Positions 18,810 through 25,962 of a DNA stretch of 64,000 nucleotides are shown here, piece after piece. Every line of letters begins with the position of its first letter. Within the stretch, counting starts at the first letter, position 1. A program made the translations under genes and the position numbers. Origin of the DNA: Zeimonas sp046347945 (GTDB lineage Bacteria > Pseudomonadota > Gammaproteobacteria > Burkholderiales > Burkholderiaceae_E). The stretch is taken from contig JAXMFB010000005.1 of assembly GCA_046347945.1 (NCBI GenBank), forward strand, positions 186,001 to 250,000, given 5' to 3'. Under the pieces are notes generated by a model. The model worked only from the letters and a program-made list of their open reading frames with translations, was not told the origin of the DNA and did no database searches.

Positions 18810-19688
18810 TCAGTCTTCGGTGGCGATGCGCAGCCGGTCGAGCAGGCCCTGGAACTGCTCATGACCCGAGAACGAAATGACGAGCTTGCCGCGCCCCTTG
18901 GCATTGGCCCGAATCGTGACGGGCGCCGCGAGGGCATCGGCGATGCGCTCCTGCAGCCGCAGCAGGTCGCGGTGCGGCGCAGCCTGGCGCCGCGCCGGTG
19001 GCGTGGTCGCGTCGGCCGCCGCCCGCTGCACCAGCTTCTCGGTTTCGCGCACGGTCAGGCGCTTCTCGGCCACCCGGTGCGCCAGCATGATCTGCTCGGC
19101 GCGGTCCAGAGGCAACAGCGCGCGCGCGTGCCCCATGTCGAGGTCACCGGCCAGCAGCATGGTCTGCACCGGCGCGGCCAGATTGAGCAGGCGCAGCAGG
19201 TTCGACGTGGCGCTGCGCGAGCGCCCGATCGCGTCGGCCGCCTGCTCGTGCGAATAGCCGAACTCGTCGATCAGGCGCCGGATCGCCTGCGCCTGCTCCA
19301 GCGGATTCAGGTCCTCGCGCTGGATGTTCTCGATCAGCGCGAGCGCGAGGGCCTGCTCGTCGGGCACTTCGCGCACGACGACCGGCACCTCCGCGAGGCC
19401 GGCGATCTGCGCCGCGCGGTAGCGCCGCTCGCCCGCGATGATTTCCCAGCGACCCGGGCCCACCGGACGGACGACCAGCGGCTGCATCACGCCGTAGGTG
19501 CGGATCGATGCGGCGAGATCGCGCAGCGACGACTCGTCCATCCGCGTGCGCGGCTGGTAGCGGCCGGGCTGCAGGTCGGCCAGCGGCAGCGCGGTGAGGG
19601 CGTCGCGGTCGCGCGCCGCGCGCTCGTCGCTGCCGCCGAGCAGCGCCTCGAGGCCGCGGCCGAGTCCTTTGGGGCGGGGCTTGCTCAT
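18810..19688 (-). CDS. parB: chromosome partitioning protein ParB (CTPase, parS-binding)
   Basis: A 292-aa ParB. It begins KPRPKGLGRGLEALLGG, the ParA-interacting N-terminus. The CTP-binding motifs are the GERRYRAAQ box (about residues 90-98) and ENIQREDLNPLEQA (about 119-132). The helix-turn-helix SHEQAADAIGRSRSATSNLLRL binds parS, and the C-terminal dimer domain ends GLLDRLRIATED. Start overlaps the parA stop (ATGA). The IS110 element inserted within the TCA/CT of the stop context without changing the protein. Confidence 0.97.
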   Translation of the reverse strand: MSKPRPKGLGRGLEALLGGSDERAARDRDALTALPLADLQPGRYQPRTRMDESSLRDLAASIRTYGVMQPLVVRPVGPGRWEIIAGERRYRAAQIAGLAEVPVVVREVPDEQALALALIENIQREDLNPLEQAQAIRRLIDEFGYSHEQAADAIGRSRSATSNLLRLLNLAAPVQTMLLAGDLDMGHARALLPLDRAEQIMLAHRVAEKRLTVRETEKLVQRAAADATTPPARRQAAPHRDLLRLQERIADALAAPVTIRANAKGRGKLVISFSGHEQFQGLLDRLRIATED

Positions 19689-20509
19689 CGGGGTCGTTCG
19701 TCCTGGGGAGTCGGTCGGGGGGCAGCGCGGCGGGCTTCGTCGATCGCGCGGACGCGTTCGATCAGCTCGGCGCCGAATTCGAGATAGGCGCGGGCGCCCT
19801 TGGCCTGCGGATCGAACACCAGCCCGGGCAAGCCGTAGCTGGGTGCCTCGGCCAGGCGCACGTTGCGCGGGATCACCGTGCGGAATACCTTGTCGCCGAA
19901 GTGCTGCTCGAGCTGCGCCGAGACCTGCTGGCCGAGCGTGACCCGCGGATCGAACATCACGCGCAGCAGTCCGATGATCTGCAGGTCGGTATTGAAGTTG
20001 GCGTGCACTTTCTTGATCGTGTTGACCAGGTCGGACAGGCCTTCGAGCGCGAAGTACTCGCACTGCATCGGGATGATCACGCCGTGCGCGGCGCAGAAGC
20101 CGTTCAGGGTCAGCAGCGACAGCGACGGTGGACAGTCGATCAGGATGAAGTCGTACTGCGCGTCGACCAGCTTCAGCGCGTCCTTCAGGCGCGTCTCGCG
20201 TTCTTCGAAGTCGACCAGTTCGACCTCCGCACCGGCCAGCTCGCGGTTGGCCGGCAGGACCGAATAGCGCCCGCCTTCGGACCACTGGGTCGCCTCGACG
20301 ACGTCGGACAGGCCGATCAGCACCTGGTAGATCGAGCGCTTAAGACTGCGCTTGTCGATGCCGCTGCCCATCGTCGCGTTGCCCTGCGGGTCGAGGTCGA
20401 CCAGCAGCGTGCGCTGGCCGTGGCGCGCCAGCGCGGCGGCGAGATTCACCGTGGTGGTGGTCTTGCCGACTCCGCCTTTCTGGTTGGCTACGACGAAGAT
20501 CTTGGCCAT
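19685..20509 (-). CDS. parA: chromosome partitioning ATPase ParA (Soj)
   Basis: A 274-aa deviant-Walker ATPase. The signature KGGVGKTTTTVNLAAAL lies at residues 11-27, the Walker A' aspartate in LLVDLDPQGNAT (about 39-50), and Walker B in FILIDCPPSLSLLT (about 120-133). ATP-bound dimers coat the nucleoid and move ParB-parS complexes. It is encoded between rsmG and parB with a 35-bp gap and a 4-bp overlap. Confidence 0.97.
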   Translation of the reverse strand: MAKIFVVANQKGGVGKTTTTVNLAAALARHGQRTLLVDLDPQGNATMGSGIDKRSLKRSIYQVLIGLSDVVEATQWSEGGRYSVLPANRELAGAEVELVDFEERETRLKDALKLVDAQYDFILIDCPPSLSLLTLNGFCAAHGVIIPMQCEYFALEGLSDLVNTIKKVHANFNTDLQIIGLLRVMFDPRVTLGQQVSAQLEQHFGDKVFRTVIPRNVRLAEAPSYGLPGLVFDPQAKGARAYLEFGAELIERVRAIDEARRAAPRPTPQDERPR

Positions 20510-20544
20510 GGGGATGGGCTCGGGTCGTTGGGGCAGTCGGTCGG

Positions 20545-21294
20545 TCAGGGACGGCGCCGCATCAGCACCAGGTGGCGGGCCGCGTCGAGGTCCGGCACCC
20601 GCAGTGGCAGCACCTCGGTGACGGCCCAGTCGGCGGGCAGCGCCGCGATCTCGTCGTCGGGCGCCGCGCCCTTCATCGCCGCGATCAGCGTGTGCGGGCC
20701 GACGAGCCGGTCGATCGCCGTGGCGAAGTCGGCCAGCGACGCGAACGCCCGGCAGACGACGAGATCCGGCGCCTGCCCCGCTTCGGGTGCGCCCAGCGAT
20801 TCGACGCGGGTGGCTTCCACACGCAAGTTGGTGAGCGCAAGCTCTCCCTGACACTGGCGCAGGAAGGCGGCCTTCTTGCCGACTGGCTCGACCAGCACGA
20901 CGTCGGCGCGTGACCAGGCGAGCGCGAGCACGATGCCGGGCAAGCCGGCGCCGCTGCCGACGTCGACGATGCGCCCGGCAGGCGCGCCGTCGCGCTGCGC
21001 CAGGCGGGCAGCCAGCGGCGCGACGATCGACAGGCTGTCGAGCAGGTGCTGTCGAAGCATCGCGGCCGGCTCGCGCACGGCGGTGAGGTTGTAGACGCCG
21101 TTCCACTTGACCAGCAGCGCGAGGTAGTCGAGGAGCCGGTCAGCGAGCGTCGCGTCCAGGCCGAGCTCGGCCAGGCCGGCAAGCAGTCGCTCGCGCAGCG
21201 CAGCGCGGTCGAACCCGGTCGCGCGCGCGCCGCCTGGCGAGGCGAGCGCACGCTTCGCCCCATGCGCCTGGGTTGGCGGGCCGCCCGGGCTCAT
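20545..21294 (-). CDS. rsmG: 16S rRNA (guanine-527-N7) methyltransferase RsmG
   Basis: A 249-aa SAM-dependent methyltransferase when started at the ATG at 21294. Family landmarks are KWNGVYNLTAVRE, HLLDSLSIVAPL, the SAM motif IVDVGSGAGLPGIVLAL, VLVEPVGKKAAFLRQ and VVCRAFASLADF. It modifies G527 of 16S rRNA, and its loss gives low-level streptomycin resistance. A GTG at 21348, inside the end of mnmG, would add 18 residues; no clear ribosome site decides between them. Confidence 0.95.
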   Translation of the reverse strand: MSPGGPPTQAHGAKRALASPGGARATGFDRAALRERLLAGLAELGLDATLADRLLDYLALLVKWNGVYNLTAVREPAAMLRQHLLDSLSIVAPLAARLAQRDGAPAGRIVDVGSGAGLPGIVLALAWSRADVVLVEPVGKKAAFLRQCQGELALTNLRVEATRVESLGAPEAGQAPDLVVCRAFASLADFATAIDRLVGPHTLIAAMKGAAPDDEIAALPADWAVTEVLPLRVPDLDAARHLVLMRRRP

Positions 21295-21337
21295 CGGCGC
21301 GGTGGCGCTGCGTGGCGAACGACGGTTCACGGGCGAA

Positions 21338-23248
21338 TCAGGCAGCACGCTGGCCGTCGCCCCCGTTGGGCGGCGAAGTGCTGCGCCGCTTCTTCAGGTA
21401 CACGAGCAGCAGCGAGATCGCCGCGGGCGTCACGCCCGACACACGCGCGGCCTGGCCCACGGTCTCGGGGCGAAGCTGCGCCAGGCGCTGACGAACTTCG
21501 ATCGACAGGCCTCGCACCTGGGCGTAGTCGAAATCCGCCGGAATCGCGAGCGCCTCGTTGTGCTCGTGCCGCGCGATTTCGGCCTGTTGCCGGGCGATGT
21601 AGCCGGCGTACTTCAACTGGATCGCGACCTGCTCGCGCACCTGCGGGTCTTCCGGGGCCGGACCGCCGATCTCGATGATTGCCGGGTATTCGACGTCGGG
21701 GCGGCGCAGCAGGTCGGCAAGCGAATGTTCGCGCTCGATCGGCTGGCCGATCAGTGCGACGGCGCGCTCTGGCGGAAATGTACGAGGATTGACCCAGTTG
21801 TCGCGCAAACGCTGCAGTTCCAGATCGATCGCATCGCGTTTACGCGAGAAAGCATCCCACCGGACATCGTCCACGCACCCGAGCTCGCGTCCGATCGGCG
21901 TCAGCCGCAGGTCGGCGTTGTCTTCGCGAAGGCTCAGCCGGTACTCGGCCCGGCTGGTGAACATCCGGTAGGGCTCCGACACGCCGCGCGTGACCAGGTC
22001 GTCGACCAGCACGCCGAGGTAGGCCTCGTCGCGACGCGGGCACCAGGGCTCGCGACCCCGCACCTGCAACGCGGCATTGATCCCGGCCAGCAGGCCCTGG
22101 GCGGCCGCCTCCTCGTAACCGGTCGTACCGTTGATCTGGCCCGCGAAGAAAAGTCCTGCAATGGCCCGCGTCTCGAGCGAGCGCTTCAGGCCCCGCGGGT
22201 CGAAGTAGTCGTACTCGATCGCATAGCCCGGGCGCAGCACGTGCGCATGCTCGAGGCCGGGGATCGAATGGATCAGGTCGAGCTGGACGTCGAACGGCAG
22301 GCTGGTCGAGATGCCGTTCGGATAGAACTCGTGCGTGCCCAGGCCTTCCGGTTCGAGGAAGATCTGGTGCGAGGCCTTGTGGGCGAAGCGGTGGATCTTG
22401 TCTTCGATCGATGGGCAGTAGCGAGGGCCCACTCCTTCGATGACGCCCGTGTACAGCGGGCTGCGATCGAGGCCGGCGCGGATGATGTCGTGGGTGTGGG
22501 GCTGTGTATGAGTGATCCAGCACGGCAGCTGTCGCGGGTGCTGGTCGGCGCGGCCCAGGAACGAAAACACCGGCACCGGGTCGAGATCGCCGGGTTGTTC
22601 CTCGCACCGCGAGAAGTCGATCGTGCGCCCGTCGATGCGCGGCGGCGTGCCGGTCTTCAGCCGACCCTGCGGCAGCTTCATCTCACGCAATCGCTGTGCC
22701 AGCGAGATCGACGGCGGGTCGCCCGCACGGCCGGCCGGATAGTGGGACAGGCCGACGTGGACCAGGCCGTTCAGGAAGGTTCCCGCAGTCAGCACGACGG
22801 TGCGCGATCGGAAGCGCAGGCCGAGCTGGGTCACCGCGCCGACCACGCGGTCACCTTCCAGGATCAGGTCGTCGACTGCCTGCTGGAAGAGCCAGAGGTT
22901 CGGCTGGTTCTCGAGGCGCGTGCGGATCGCTTGCCGGTAGAGCACGCGGTCGGCCTGCGCGCGGGTGGCGCGCACCGCGGGGCCCTTGCTGGAGTTCAGG
23001 ATCCGGAACTGGATGCCCGCCTCGTCGGTGGCCGCCGCCATGGCTCCGCCGAGCGCGTCGACTTCCTTGACGAGGTGGCCCTTGCCGATCCCGCCGATCG
23101 ACGGGTTGCACGACATCTGGCCGAGCGTCTCGATGCTGTGCGTCAGCAGCAGCGTGCGACTGCCCATGCGCGCGGCCGCCAGCGCCGCCTCGGTGCCGGC
23201 ATGGCCGCCGCCGACGACGATGACGTCGAACTGCTGCGGGAAGTCCAT
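21338..23248 (-). CDS. mnmG: tRNA uridine-5-carboxymethylaminomethyl modification enzyme MnmG (GidA)
   Basis: A 636-aa FAD enzyme that acts with MnmE at U34 of tRNA. It begins MDFPQQFDVIVVGGGHAG; an ATG at 23257 would add three residues. FAD motif GGGHAGTEAALAAARMG, CNPSIGGIGKGHLVKEVDALGG, FLEPEGLGTHEFYPNG, AGQINGTTGYEEAAAQG and the MnmE-interacting C-terminal domain (EVRQRLAQLRPETVGQAARVSG split) are all present. It heads the mnmG-rsmG-parA-parB run. Confidence 0.97.
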   Translation of the reverse strand: MDFPQQFDVIVVGGGHAGTEAALAAARMGSRTLLLTHSIETLGQMSCNPSIGGIGKGHLVKEVDALGGAMAAATDEAGIQFRILNSSKGPAVRATRAQADRVLYRQAIRTRLENQPNLWLFQQAVDDLILEGDRVVGAVTQLGLRFRSRTVVLTAGTFLNGLVHVGLSHYPAGRAGDPPSISLAQRLREMKLPQGRLKTGTPPRIDGRTIDFSRCEEQPGDLDPVPVFSFLGRADQHPRQLPCWITHTQPHTHDIIRAGLDRSPLYTGVIEGVGPRYCPSIEDKIHRFAHKASHQIFLEPEGLGTHEFYPNGISTSLPFDVQLDLIHSIPGLEHAHVLRPGYAIEYDYFDPRGLKRSLETRAIAGLFFAGQINGTTGYEEAAAQGLLAGINAALQVRGREPWCPRRDEAYLGVLVDDLVTRGVSEPYRMFTSRAEYRLSLREDNADLRLTPIGRELGCVDDVRWDAFSRKRDAIDLELQRLRDNWVNPRTFPPERAVALIGQPIEREHSLADLLRRPDVEYPAIIEIGGPAPEDPQVREQVAIQLKYAGYIARQQAEIARHEHNEALAIPADFDYAQVRGLSIEVRQRLAQLRPETVGQAARVSGVTPAAISLLLVYLKKRRSTSPPNGGDGQRAA

Positions 23249-23425
23249 GCTTGCCATGGTATGCGTGATCCAGTCGGAAATGGGGGCGTTCGTCCCCGGC
23301 GCGCAGGTGCGGCGCTGAATGCGGAATGCGGGTCCGGGCGCATCGGCAGCACGGAAGCAGCGCGGCGCGGGCCGGCGGATTATAGGCCTTGCCGCGCCTG
23401 AACTGAAGGGCGACGGCGGTCCGGA

Positions 23426-23441
23426 TGTTCCACGTGAAACA
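23426..23441. promoter_or_regulatory. parS-like site with one mismatch
   Basis: TGTTCCACGTGAAACA differs from the consensus 16-bp parS by one base (C for T at position 5). It lies in the 256-bp gap between the divergent mnmG and Crp/Fnr genes, close to parAB, so ParB loading here is likely. The position may also let ParB influence mnmG expression. Confidence 0.85.
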
Positions 23442-23504
23442 GCGCGCCGGGGTACCGGATGCGTGGCCGAGGACACTCCTGCCGCTTTGCCCTACGATGG
23501 GCGG

Positions 23505-24164
23505 ATGACCGACACCGCCGAGCGGCTCCTCGCCGCATACCCTTCCCTGGCCAGCATCCCGGCACCGCGTTTCGCGGAGACTGCAGTCCGCCTGTCGGTG
23601 GTCAGCGTCGAGGCCGGCACCGAACTGTTCGCCGAGGGGCAGGCCTGCCAGGGCTTTCCTTGCGTGCTGTCCGGGCAGGTTCGCGTGGCGCGCGGCTCCG
23701 CCGACGGCCGGGAACTCGAGCTCTATCGCGTCGGCCCCGGCGAGGTCTGCGTCGTATCGGCCGGATGCCTGTTCGGCGGGTCGGCCATGACTGCACACGG
23801 CCACGCATCGGCCCCGACACGTCTCGTGCTGGTCGATCGCGATACGCTGCTCGAATGGAGCGACGCGCGGCCTTGGCGGCTGTTCCTGCTCGGACTGATG
23901 GCCGAGCGGTTGGCCGAGCTGACGACCCTCGTCGAGGCGGTCGCTTTCCAGCGCCTGGACCAGCGGCTGGCCCGCAGCCTGCTCGGTCATGGCCCCGCGG
24001 TTCAGACCACTCACCAGAGGCTGGCGGACGAACTCGGCACCGCGCGCGAGATCGTGTCCAGGCTGCTGGGCCGCTTCGAAGATCAGGGGATCGTGCGTCT
24101 GGGGCGTGAGCGGATCGAGATCGTGGACCTGGCCGCACTGCGCCAATTCGCCGGCGGTCTGTAA
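23505..24164 (+). CDS. Crp/Fnr-family transcriptional regulator with four N-terminal cysteines
   Basis: A 219-aa regulator: a cyclic-nucleotide-binding-like beta-roll (about 20-125), a dimer helix (LLGLMAERLAELTTLVEAV) and a winged helix (HQRLADELGTAREIVSRLL, about 168-186). Cysteines at 48, 53, 82 and 88 lie in the sensor domain at spacing unlike classical Fnr (N-terminal CxxCx7C), so redox, sulfur or metal sensing is possible but unproven. The cAMP phosphate-binding Arg-Ser pair of Crp is not apparent. A Crp-type box overlaps its stop codon upstream of a DUF2892 gene, which is its likely target. Confidence 0.88.
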   Translation: MTDTAERLLAAYPSLASIPAPRFAETAVRLSVVSVEAGTELFAEGQACQGFPCVLSGQVRVARGSADGRELELYRVGPGEVCVVSAGCLFGGSAMTAHGHASAPTRLVLVDRDTLLEWSDARPWRLFLLGLMAERLAELTTLVEAVAFQRLDQRLARSLLGHGPAVQTTHQRLADELGTAREIVSRLLGRFEDQGIVRLGRERIEIVDLAALRQFAGGL

Positions 24165-24175
24165 CCGCGGTCACA
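24160..24175. promoter_or_regulatory. Crp/Fnr-type binding box
   Basis: TGTAA-CCGCGG-TCACA differs in one base from the Crp consensus half-sites TGTGA-N6-TCACA. It lies within a longer perfect inverted repeat, GCGGTCTGT (24154-24162) with ACAGACCGC (24173-24181). It covers the TAA stop of the Crp/Fnr gene and lies 79 bp upstream of the DUF2892 start. Confidence 0.6.
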
Positions 24176-24253
24176 GACCGCGACAGGGTCGCCGCGTTCG
24201 AATAGCGCACGAACGCATTCGGGCACGCACGCCCATTCAACCGGAGAGCCAGG

Positions 24254-24454
24254 ATGAAAGTGAACGTCGGAGGTCTGGATCGCGCAGTGCGCATCGTTGC
24301 CGGCCTCGTTCTGATCGGGCTGACGCTGAGCCACACGATCGGCGTCTGGGGCTGGATCGGGATCGTGCCGCTGGCGACCGGACTTTTCAGGACCTGCCCG
24401 CTCTACTCGATCGTCGGGCTCAACACCTGCCCGATGACCAAGAAGACCACCTGA
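24254..24454 (+). CDS. DUF2892 small inner-membrane protein
   Basis: A 66-aa protein with two hydrophobic helices (about 11-27 and 31-46) and two conserved cysteines, Cys48 (FRTCPLYS) and Cys59 (LNTCPM). This is the YgaP C-terminal-type membrane domain, often found with rhodanese or sulfide-oxidation genes. The ATG at 24254 is preceded by GGAGAGCCAGG. Its placement behind a Crp/Fnr gene and a Crp-type box suggests a two-gene regulon responding to reactive sulfur or redox state (inference). Confidence 0.85.
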   Translation: MKVNVGGLDRAVRIVAGLVLIGLTLSHTIGVWGWIGIVPLATGLFRTCPLYSIVGLNTCPMTKKTT

Positions 24455-24630
24455 CGAGCACCGATTCCGGGTCGGCGTCCGGCGGCGCCGCCCGTCGCGC
24501 TCGGGCGCCGAAGAGGTCCAGGTGGCCCGGGACCCGACTCGTCGGAGGGGAATGGGTCTGCCGAACGGCATTCGCCGCGCGAAGTCGATGGGCGGCCGAT
24601 CGCGCGCCGGCCGGCTGCGGCAAGAGCCCC

Positions 24631-24646
24631 TGTTTCACGTGAAACA
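24631..24646. promoter_or_regulatory. perfect parS site
   Basis: TGTTTCACGTGAAACA, the exact 16-bp bacterial parS palindrome, lies about 1.2 kb from the degenerate copy and about 5 kb from parB. It is in the 385-bp intergenic stretch 24455-24839, where I see no gene, only GC-rich sequence with CCCGGCGGGCC repeated twice near 24800. Confidence 0.97.
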
Positions 24647-24839
24647 ACGGGTTCGCCAGCACCGGATCAGCCGCCCCAGCGCCCCGGGAGGGTCCAACGC
24701 GTGGGCGCCGGCTCGCACACGCCCCCGCCGTCGCGTCTCATGGCGCCTGGCCGAGTGCCCCGATCCCACCCCCACGCGCCCCCGGCCCTCACTGCCCGGC
24801 GGGCCCTCACCCGGCGGGCCTTCGCCGCGCCGATGCCTC

Positions 24840-25952
24840 TCAGCGCGCTGCCTCGAGCTCCCCCCGAACGCGCGCGGCAATCGCCAGGCAGCCGGTCAGC
24901 CCCGGTGACTCGATCCCGAACAGGTTGACCAGCCCCGGAATGCCGTGCACCGACGCGCCGTCGATCCGGAAATCCGCGGCCGGCGCGCCCGGGCCGACCA
25001 GCTTCGGGCGCATGCCGGCATAGGCCGGCTGCAGCGCGCCGTCGGGAAGGTCCGGCCAGTAGGTGCGGATCTCCGCGTAGAAGCGGTCGCCGCGCCGCCG
25101 ATCGACGTCGTAGCCGATGTCCGACACCCACTCGACGTCCGGACCGAACCGCCCCTGCCCACCCAGGTCGAGCGTCAGGTGCACGCCCAGCCCCGCCTCG
25201 TTCGGGATCGGATAGATCAAGCGCGAGAAGGGGCATCGCCCCGCCAGCGAAAAGTAGTTGCCCTTGGCCAGGTGCAGCGGCGGCACGCAATCCTGCGCAA
25301 GACCCTCGATGCCCGAAGCGACGCGCTGCGCGCCGAGTCCTGCAGCGTTGACCACCTCGCGGCAACCGAGCCGCATCGACCCGTCCGCGCCAGCGACTTC
25401 GAGCTCGAAGCCGTCGCCGCGCAGCTCGGCGCGCGTCACCTCGCTGAGCAGGCCCAGCATCGCACCGTGATCCTCGGCCTCGCCCAGCAGCGCCAACATC
25501 AGGCCGTGGCTGTCGATGACGCCGGTCTCGGGCGAGATCAGCGCGTGGCTGCAGCGCAATGCCGGCTCCAGCGCGCGGGCCTCGTCGCCGCTCATCCAGC
25601 GCAGCGTGTCGACTCCTGCCGCCCGCGCCCGACCTTCGATCTGCTCGAGCCCGGCCCGCTCGGCGTCGCTGGCCGCCACGATCAGCTTGCCGCAGAGGCG
25701 ATGGTCCACGCCGTGGCTGCGGCAGAACTCGACCAGCTTCTGCCGCCCCTCGACGCACAGCCGCGCCTTCAGCGACCCGGGCTCGTAGTAGATGCCGGCG
25801 TGAATGACCTCGCTGTTGCGCGCGCTGGTGACGGTGCCGAACGCGTTCTCGCGCTCCAGGATGACCACCTCGCGGCCGGACAACGCGAGTTCGCGCGCGA
25901 TCGCCAGCCCGACCACGCCGGCGCCGATCACCACTGTCTGCACGGTCTCCAT
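24840..25952 (-). CDS. LhgO-like FAD-dependent 2-hydroxyacid oxidoreductase
   Basis: A 370-aa DAO-superfamily flavoprotein. The FAD dinucleotide-binding motif VVIGAGVVGLAIARELA is at residues 7-23, followed by ERENAFGTVTSARNSEVIHAG, a conserved pattern of L-2-hydroxyglutarate dehydrogenases. The C-terminal FAD contact FGIESPGLTGCLAIA is intact. At 370 aa it is shorter than E. coli LhgO (about 422). It starts 10 bp after the GMC gene and ends the mmsA-to-lhgO run. L-2-hydroxyglutarate or a related hydroxyacid is the probable substrate. Confidence 0.82.
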   Translation of the reverse strand: METVQTVVIGAGVVGLAIARELALSGREVVILERENAFGTVTSARNSEVIHAGIYYEPGSLKARLCVEGRQKLVEFCRSHGVDHRLCGKLIVAASDAERAGLEQIEGRARAAGVDTLRWMSGDEARALEPALRCSHALISPETGVIDSHGLMLALLGEAEDHGAMLGLLSEVTRAELRGDGFELEVAGADGSMRLGCREVVNAAGLGAQRVASGIEGLAQDCVPPLHLAKGNYFSLAGRCPFSRLIYPIPNEAGLGVHLTLDLGGQGRFGPDVEWVSDIGYDVDRRRGDRFYAEIRTYWPDLPDGALQPAYAGMRPKLVGPGAPAADFRIDGASVHGIPGLVNLFGIESPGLTGCLAIAARVRGELEAAR

Positions 25953-25962
25953 CGGCGTCGCC

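Larger units (their letters stand above)
17628..18810 (+). mobile_element. IS110-family (IS621-like) insertion sequence
   Basis: About 1.18 kb. The left end is set by CTTGT at 17626-17630 and the right end by ACGGTTA-CT ending at 18810. Both carry the CT core typical of IS110 elements, and both are matched by guides in the RNA upstream of the transposase. A long non-coding left end (about 200 bp) and a very short right end (15 bp) are the IS110-group arrangement. Joining the flanks restores an 8-bp stem, CGCCACCG (17618-17625) with CGGTGGCG (18818-18825), so the target was a hairpin overlapping the parB stop. There are no terminal inverted repeats. Confidence 0.85.

Noticed and set aside
23258..23504. 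Origin of replication beside mnmG
   Set aside because: mnmG and parAB are often near oriC, but I saw no cluster of TTATCCACA-type DnaA boxes and no AT-rich unwinding region; only a parS-like site is present.
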